A stretch of 64,000 bases of DNA from Angiostrongylus vasorum (Eukaryota; Nematoda; Chromadorea; Rhabditida; Metastrongylidae). The notes below the pieces were generated by a model, which saw only the letters and a program-made list of their open reading frames with translations, was not told where the DNA came from and did not search any database. Within the stretch, counting starts at the first letter, position 1. Each line of letters starts with the position of its first letter. Location: the NCBI GenBank assembly GCA_018806985.1, contig JADANN010000095.1, positions 106,676-170,675 of the forward strand. The letters run 5' to 3'. Position numbers and translations under genes: made by a program. Below, in pieces: positions 57,186-64,000 of this stretch.

Positions 57186-57339
57186 CATACAGCTATATCG
57201 ATTATTATGTTGAGGTTTACAGAAAGACGATCTTTTCAATTCCTTATTGTTTTTTTTAGAAATGTTTTTGAGAAGAACCACGCGTGAAGTGCGAGACGTT
57301 CTTTTAGCTTTTAATTCCAGTTGTTAATATTTTATTTCA

Positions 57340-58235
57340 TGCTTGAAGGGGTTTGGTGTTGTTGAGAGCCACCCAAAATATGTGCTTGATAGAAATCATG
57401 TCCACTCCTAGTTTAAGCCTCTCCAGCGTCAAAAATTCTCATCAGTCTTCAAAATTCTTCTCATTAGGTAGGAGTAAAAGTCCTTTCGGCAATTCGCAGA
57501 GTTTCTGCCTACTAGACGATTACTTGTCTGTGACTTTTCCTCAAACCATCAACAGGTGACTTCTGAGAAAGAGAATTGCAAAAATTTTGTAAGACATTTC
57601 CGTCAACATGCGCGTTACATTATGGTATGGCTCAAACTGTGTGAAGCTTCTCCCTGAATTCCAATGTTACGATAATTCTCGGATAACGAGAACGAGTTTC
57701 TTTCCGAGCGGAACCATTCTAAGGCGCACTCAGCGTTGCCAAAGCACCACTGCCTTCATAGCGTTACAATGAAGGTGAATGAGCAGTTCTGTAATGAATT
57801 TTAATTCATGCTTTAATGAGTTCCTGAGCAACGAGCCGCTCCGCTACAAGATTCTCCTCGCGCTTTCCATAAAATAAAAAAGGATAAAGCTCTCGGCGTT
57901 GATCAATCACTGAGAGATGCGCCATGCATTCATTAAATAGCGTTGGAGATGATTGAATGCATATCTGGCTTTTACAATGACGCGCGGTTGCTTACCGATG
58001 CATCGAGCCAGTGCTGCTATCTTCCCAGACAAGTCCGCCACCAATTTGCCGACCCCGGAGGGAAGGAAGGCTTGGTGAGCCATGGGCGCTGGGATCGATT
58101 CCACGTGTGGTCGCCTTCAACCACTGCGCCACACGCGCCCTTTTTCCATACACTACCGTAATCAGAGAACGAAGACTAATCGAGGAACAGAAGTTTCAGT
58201 TCAGCAGTGATGTGATTGTTTTTTTCAAAAAATAA
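57340..58235. repeat. Dispersed block Q, copy 3, split by a SINE
   Basis: Homologous to 41900-42600 and 34550-34930. A family B SINE (57885-58142) interrupts it at a CTTTCCAT site. The block continues after the SINE with TACCGTAATCAGAGAACGAAG, and is broken again by the palindromic element at 58235. Confidence 0.55.
57885..58142 (-). repeat. Family B SINE with visible target-site duplication
   Basis: Antisense full-length copy that splits block Q. The host sequence TTTCCATA appears on both sides (57866-57873 and 58145-58152), consistent with retroposition and a short A/T-rich tail on the 3' side. Confidence 0.75.
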
Positions 58236-58628
58236 CAATGGGTACATTGCGAAATATAACTTCAACGAAGCTAAGATATTTGCAAAACTCTGGACCGCAG
58301 GTGCCTATGGTGGGGAAACGAACGCGCTATTGTCCTTTCCGTGGAGTAACGCGTTCACCACCACACCATGCGGGTCCTTATATTGTGACTGGGTGATTGC
58401 TGATGGCAGAAGATCGATAGAACTAGCTGAGAGACAGGCGAAACGAAGGACCCGCATGGTGTGGTGGTGAACGCGTTACTCCCCGGAAAGGACAATAGCG
58501 CGTTCGTTCCCCACCATAGGCACCTGCAGTCCAGAGTTTTAGCAAATATCTCAGCTTCGTTGAAGTTATATTTCGCAATATACCCTGCCATCAAAAAGAG
58601 TAGGCAGTAGGCAAAAAGGTTAAAAAAT
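58235..58628. repeat. Family D palindromic element (best preserved)
   Basis: Nearly perfect mirror arms (58240-58380 and 58440-58600). The outer flank motif ATGGGTACATTG occurs at 58238-58249 and again at 58627-58638, a possible target-site duplication. It inserts into block Q. Confidence 0.7.
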
Positions 58629-59219
58629 GGGTACATTGTTCATTCTAATTTTCTTCTACACTAAAGTAATTAATTTTAGTGAGGTAATTCCAAGTTCGCC
58701 CGTAGTAGAGAAGGTAAGCCTTATTTCTCGAGCCTGAAATTTTGCGACGGCAACGACTAAGTGCTCTAGAACATCGTATGTTACCAGATCAGAGGAATTA
58801 ATGGCTTAACGGCGTTCCGATTTTCTTTAGGGTTTCGAGTCTTTTTATAACAAAATATTTTATTCTCCACCTCTCGAGTCATCTCAATGCGAAATGAAAT
58901 TCGCCGTTCTCTATGTGCAACCACGATGCGTTCACTTTTTTCTTCACAAAAGCTGGCCTTTCGTGAATTCCGCTTTTTCCAGAACTCGGAATTAACACGT
59001 TAACTTCAATATGTTCAACCATACATCTCCGTGACCTCAGCAGAAAAAACGCGAGAACAAGATTTCAGGCGTATTGAAACAAAATAGCTTAATCGCACAA
59101 TCACCAAATTCTATGAGTCTTCCAGAGACATTTTGCGTTGAAACCTTCCACAGTAGGTTCACATGGATAGGCAATGTGCCTCTCTCACGACAAAATATCA
59201 GCTTAGGTATTGTATGACA

Positions 59220-59720
59220 TTTCGTGTAATAATGAAGCATTCCCTTCTGTAATTCATTTCAGTATTCTTTGACCAATATTCCTCGCATCTTACACGTGAC
59301 GATGTCAGATTCCTTTGTGAGGATGCTGACTTGTTCTACAAAACCTTACCTTTCATGTGTATGTGCTTATCCTCACTCAGTGTAGTATGGTATTCAGCTT
59401 ATGATTGCCGACTGGGTGTCATTTTCATAGGAAAGTATGGTGGTCCACTACATTCACCAATGTATTAGCTCCCGCACTCTTTTCAAGAAATCATATCACC
59501 GCGCCCGATTTCGTGATGACCATCTCTATAGTTAACACATATTGTGCAATATCGCCTTGATCATTGGCGGTCATACAGGCAGTCACTAACTAGTTAGCAC
59601 ATGAGAGTGTTCTGTGTTATTTCAGTTACTGCTGCCGATTTGTCCAGATTTTAAATTTTCAAGTAACGTTTTAAAGCTGTACATATTCCGTTGGAAATAA
59701 AGTTCAGTATTGAGATCAGG
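59220..59720 (-). mobile_element. Degenerate GIY-YIG segment of a Penelope-like element
   Basis: Nucleotide-level similarity to the 13344-13727 GIY-YIG region is visible: a CACCAATGTATT(A/C)G(C/T) run equivalent to the YIGET codons, the neighbouring GACTGGGTGTC run, and the AACTAGTT(A/G)GC run near the linker. The frame is broken many times. Confidence 0.65.
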
Positions 59721-59994
59721 ATTATCATTCTATAATGTTGTGCTTTATTCGCCATTCCTTGTTTTTTTAAAGGAATTTTATGCAAGCATAATTTGTAAAG
59801 TGTGAGAACGTCTGGCGCAGATTTCGAAATTTATTTCTTCGCACGAAGTACTGTGTTATGGCAAGTATTCAGACATAGTATTGCAAAAGCTACCACTAAG
59901 AACTAGTAGTCTACGGTTCGTCTATATCAATAGACGCTTGTCAGTTCTTAAGTATTCTACCATTTGTTAGTAGAAGAGTGACAGTGACAGAAGA

Positions 59995-60352
59995 CCTCCC
60001 AACGGTTTGCCACCTCATCGTGGCTGGGAGGTGTTCCTGGGTGTCAGGCTGCGATCTACCGGGGGGGATCCCTCTGGCAACGTCTCCGAAGCGGGAGAAA
60101 GCGTCCAGCGTTCCCATCAGGAAGCCTAGCTAAGAGTAAACAAATACCATTACCCACCACCGTCATGGTATCAGAGACGCATGGTGGTAAATCTCCCTCT
60201 GATGCTACTGGCTGTCGTGGTGACGACCTGGGGCAGACTTTGGCCAGGCTGTCCTCGGGATTCTAGGGAACCACAATGGCTTAACCAGCAAATGTCCAAG
60301 AAATAGAGATTGAGCTAGGCCCGCACAACCATTGAGGTTGAATTATTCAAGT
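59995..60352 (+). repeat. Family A interspersed element
   Basis: CCTCCCAACGGTTTGCCACC start to the GCCCGCACAACCATTGAGG end; the tail is degenerate. Confidence 0.72.
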
Positions 60353-60829
60353 CTATTAATGAAAAAAATCACGGTTACCATATTTTAACTTCGGTAGTTG
60401 AGTAAGTGCTTTTTAAGTTGGGTTAAGACCAGAATAGGCCAATTTTTGTAACATTCCCCATGTGCAATGAAGTAATTAATAGTTTTTTCAGCTGGTGTTC
60501 TACCAGGAGTAGTAATAAGATATAGGTATCTCATCGCAGCCGTCTTAGTCAAAATATCTATATTAAAGATTGGCAGCAGCCCAATATGGAAGAATTTTGT
60601 TTTGCCTCCTTGAAAATAATACCTAGTTTCAGCCTCTATATTTAAAGTGGCACATCTTACCACAAAATAAAAACTGTTAGAGTCTGCAGTTAAATACCAA
60701 CTTCACTTGTACAAGTTCCGTAAATCCCTAGTCTTCTACAGACGACGTCGTTGAAGGCAGTTCGGTCACAGCCCCATTTCTGAAGCATTCGTCAGACTGA
60801 AATTTGTGGAGATCTTTGAAGAAATTGCA

Positions 60830-61670
60830 TTTAATAGGCGACAATTCTGCCGAGTACGGTGGGCAAGGCAGAGTTTTGTATGGGCAGCACGTTCAACTTC
60901 TGCAGCGTTGACAGTGGTCTGGTCAAGTGTTTTCGTGCAGAATCGTTGGCCCCTTTCGTTGAACAACGAAGGACGAGGGCTAAAGTTCCCAGTGCCTTTT
61001 GTCGAGTAATAAACTTGTTTTTCGTCGTTATCGTTCCTTCTGGATTCAGCAAAAGGTGTGCATTAGACCAGAAGCCAGTACCAACGACCAGTCGGCTGAA
61101 GTGACCTTCTATTGGTGCATTTTCGGCTTTTTCATGCTCTGATAAACTTTGTAGCGTTCAACCATTGAGCAATCGTCGTCGATTGTCGTAGAGGGCACTT
61201 CTTGTTTCACTCATGATGCTGTTGAGAAACGAGTGGCTCTTGCTCTACCGAAAAAGTACGATACCTCAGAACGGCGACTTCTTTGCCTGTTACGCAATTC
61301 TTGCGGCGTCCATTTGTCAGGTCTCCTTCAGTTTCCAAATTTTTGAAAATTTCTAAAGTGGTTGAGATGCTTGCCCGATTCCCTGTGCAAGAGGAGTAGT
61401 GCACGTGTTGGCTTCCACCATACCGTTTGATCCATCATCGTCAATTGTAGAGAAACGTACGTCGCATTTTTCACGTTCACCGACGCTTTTGCGATGACTA
61501 AATTTTCCAAAACAACGTTACGCCGTTAATCCCATACCTTATTGATATTTCGAGCTCTTTCAGCTGTATACGCTGAAGTTTGAATTCGTAGGAATAGAAT
61601 TGTTGAACATGTTATTTTGACATCTGAGATTCCAATTTTTAAAATTGGTTCTTCAAACTCTGCAAGTGCA
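60830..61670 (-). pseudogene. Mariner-type transposase relic, copy 2
   Basis: In shifting frames on the minus strand the family's landmarks appear in order: AAE-ARNINKVW near 61540-61580, DDDGSNGMVEANTCTT near 61390, LLYDNRRRSAQWL near 61150-61180, then a region equivalent to the LLHDNARPH segment near 60950 and CPPYSAELSPI near 60860. The order and spacing match a roughly 345-residue mariner transposase, broken by several stops and frameshifts. The flank 60400-60830 is shared with 42570-42985. It is too decayed to be active. Confidence 0.75.
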
Positions 61671-62049
61671 CCATTTAGAAAGAAGAACGTTACAAAGTGG
61701 AAAACAGGCCCCTGCATTCCTGAACTATATACGAAAACGAACTGAATTTATGCTTCATCTATCACACCGTTGACAGCAGAAGAAAGCATTTTGTTTTTCT
61801 TGCTCTTTCGAGATAGAAGCACCGCGATAATTGTAGCGTTTCATGGACTTCACCAAGAAGTTTCGTGTAAGTTTTCAAAGAAAGAGTATATATTGATTTC
61901 TCATTTTGAGGATAAAAGAAAGACGGCTTTGAAATATTGTTATCCTCTTTGCTCGCTAATAATGATACCGACTTCTGCAGGATGGATTGTCGGAAAAAAA
62001 AGTGGTTTTCACCGGACATTCACTACCATCAACAGCTAGCAGCATCCTG

Positions 62050-62255
62050 CATAAAAGAGCATCGCAAGGTGAGTAGGGCACACTCGAGAGCGATCCTCCA
62101 CTAAGGAAGGTCCGACTCAATGTGCGACGAAGACGTCACCCTCGAGAACACGAACAACTGTGGACCGTCCACTCGGATCATCGGCTCTGATGAAGACCAA
62201 ACCATCGAAACGTTAGCTAAAAAATAAAAAGCATTTATCGACCTCAGTAAGCTTA
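62050..62255 (+). mobile_element. 3'-terminus fragment with CTGATGA motif
   Basis: Related to 33750-33895 and 39210-39375. It has the canonical CTGATGA at 62187-62193 and GAAA at 62207-62210, and ends in a TTATCGACCTCAG terminus. Confidence 0.5.
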
Positions 62256-62259
62256 TCAA

Positions 62260-63530
62260 AGTAGAATAATATTTAAGATCTTTATCTAATACTTCCACCT
62301 TTGCCGTAAACTGAGTTTCTGGCGACATGACCACTGCGGTTCAATTCATTTCATAGCGCACCTGTTTGTCGAGTTCATTCCATTGTTCATTTTCTCCATA
62401 ATGATAAAAAAAAATGTTGACTGGCCGAAAATCAAGCCCTTCTGCACACTTCAGAGTAGCTCATAGATGTCAGTTTCGACTCGATCACAACTCTGACCAA
62501 ATATCAAGAATTTTACATTTTTTAGAAAACGATAACGACTTCGCTTGTGCAGCCTTACCGAAGTAGTCGAAGCAAGTGGGGCTTCGACTCAATTCTAATG
62601 CGTAGTAAGAATTCGACAGCGAGAATTTCGACAAAGGAATTCTGTCTCTACACAAGACGAATCGAATTTCTCTTTTTCCAACTTTCTATTCTATAGAACA
62701 ATAAACTCATCTGCCCTTGTATCAGAATTTTACAGCAGCTGCAGAACACTGAATAATCATCTCCTTGCTGTATTGATTGCTCTGTCAAGGGACAAGCAAT
62801 CTCAACAGAGGGCTCTTCTTACGCTCACCGTGTGCCTTCGTAGCAAAGAGACGTTAACGATGAAAAGAAATAGCAGAAGTCTGTTCGCCATCACCAAAAC
62901 GAAGTGATTCGAACGGTCATCCTAAAGAATAATTGTGAAGATATGTCATTTTTCAGAGATGGAATGATAAACATTCCGACACCAGTTTCAATTGTACTTG
63001 GTATGCACATTAAATTATTTTATAGTACATTACATCAGGCATAGTTGCCTCTTAGCAGTAAAAGCAAGAATAGTGGACTTTAGCGGAGCCATCTTAAACT
63101 GAGAAATTCAAAGAAAAAAGTGGTCCTTTATGCACCGGTGTGTTGGGAGATACTTATATTCTCGCGAATAAAGAGTATAGGCAATACTGCGTAAAGTTGT
63201 CGAAGTTTGGGAGAACAACGGCTATGCTTCACGGGGATATCATCCACTTAAAAGAAGGCGATCGTACTTTCATGTGCTTAACACGTTGCTGGATTTCGAA
63301 CAATTTAGCGACAAGTTATTTCACGCAGTCTTTTAAAAACGACTCACTGTCATGTTTTACTACCAGTTTACTCCAGAAAAACAAGGAAATGCAGGAAATC
63401 ATCCCTTCGAGTTAAAGGAAAACAGCAGACAATAAAAAACTACGCTATCGGTGACGGACTCAGGAAAACGTGAACACCAGTGGATCTGTCGACTGTACCA
63501 AAAAGAAATCTTCCGAATACTGAATATCCT
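62260..63530. other. No gene recognised
   Basis: The 91-codon frame 63140-63415 (plus) shows no motif I recognise. It could be an exon but lacks a supporting copy or neighbour. Confidence 0.35.
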
Positions 63531-63535
63531 TTCAG

Positions 63536-63795
63536 GGAGTACGGCAGCGGACTAATTAGTGATGCAGTAAATCATGAAGCATGGTGCTGATTCCAGCCCC
63601 TTCCGAGCGGCAATCTACGTGGGAATGCCTTAGCCCAGTTATCCCCAGAATTTTCAAGAAGGATCGACGCAACTAGCATTGGACGATATTCATAAAGAAG
63701 GCGAGATCCTCAAGCAACAGCTGAAACAACACACTAAATGTGCGGAGACCATCGTAGACGATGAGTGAGAGGAAAAGCGAACCGAATGCAAGAAC
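63536..63795 (+). repeat. Family C SINE
   Basis: CGGCAGCGGACTAATTAGTG head (A box decayed) and ATCGTAGACGATGAGTGAGA end; same body as 20749-21010. Confidence 0.62.
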
Positions 63796-63899
63796 GCTGC
63801 GATCTGCGTAGCACAAGCGATGACGAGTAATGTAAAAAATTACAATAAATAGTGCCTTTCCATTGTATTCATTTATCTAATACACCTATACAATACACA

Positions 63900-64000
63900 C
63901 ATGAGATCGATCCTCGAGCACTTGGCTCAACAAGCCTTCCTTCTCTCCGGGGTCGGCAAATCGGTACCAGAGTTGTCTAGGGAGGATAGTAGCACCGACT
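63900..64000 (+). repeat. Family B SINE, cut by the window end
   Basis: ACATGAGATCGATCC (B box), CTCTCCGGGGTCGGCAAAT and CGGTACCAGAGTTGTCTAGG; continues beyond base 64000. Confidence 0.65.

Noticed and set aside
61526..61717. Secreted protein with a signal peptide (minus strand)
   Set aside because: The hydrophobic start looked like a signal peptide, but the following ARNINKVW and later blocks identify the N-terminal region of a mariner transposase relic.
63140..63415. 91-codon frame near the window end
   Set aside because: No recognisable motif, no second copy and no convincing splice context.

Overview
The window looks like nuclear DNA of a nematode, most probably a strongylid (hookworm-like) parasite. 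The evidence is spliced genes with GT-AG introns, protein families typical of nematodes, and a dense load of degenerate retroelements: RTE-clade LINEs, Penelope-like elements with GIY-YIG domains, mariner remnants and several tRNA-derived SINE families. Only two transcription units look like real host genes. The species assignment is inference.

Gene 1 (plus strand, 6888-30609) is a Delta24-sterol reductase (DHCR24/Diminuto/seladin-1 family). It is rebuilt here from 11 exons whose phases join, giving about 517 codons, close to the human length. Its introns are up to 4.7 kb and hold most of the transposons: a SINE palindrome (intron 1), SINEs (introns 2 and 3), a head-to-head Penelope pair and an RTE relic (intron 4), Penelope relics (introns 5 and 6) and a 2.5-kb antisense RTE relic (intron 9). 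Exon 5 has a one-base deletion, and exon 10 has a disturbed 5' splice site.

The ends of this locus form a large inverted repeat of about 2.7 kb per arm (1360-4096 and 29253-32012) around a 25-kb centre. Each arm carries its own copy of the last two DHCR24 exons, pointing outward. Inversion of the centre would therefore reconnect exons 1-9 to the other pair of terminal exons. The left-arm exon 10 keeps the canonical in-frame donor that the right-arm copy has lost. A third, badly decayed copy of the last exon lies at 35445-35565.

From 32 kb to 64 kb the window is a decaying tandem cluster on the minus strand of a small secreted protein family (N-terminal CGPGG after a signal peptide). There is one intact four-exon gene (37235-39600, 219 aa), one pseudogene (51233-53300) and one truncated fragment (32020-32210). 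Shared upstream blocks (called P and Q here) and two mariner transposase relics (about 43 kb and 61 kb) repeat along the region.

The rest is interspersed repeats. Family A is about 380 bp with an AAGT-type 3' tail. Family B, family C and the palindrome-forming family D have tRNA-like A and B boxes. Penelope 3' ends recur and carry a conserved CTGANGA-hairpin-GAAA motif resembling a hammerhead ribozyme core. I saw no CRISPR array, no prokaryotic operon, no rRNA and no convincing functional tRNA gene.
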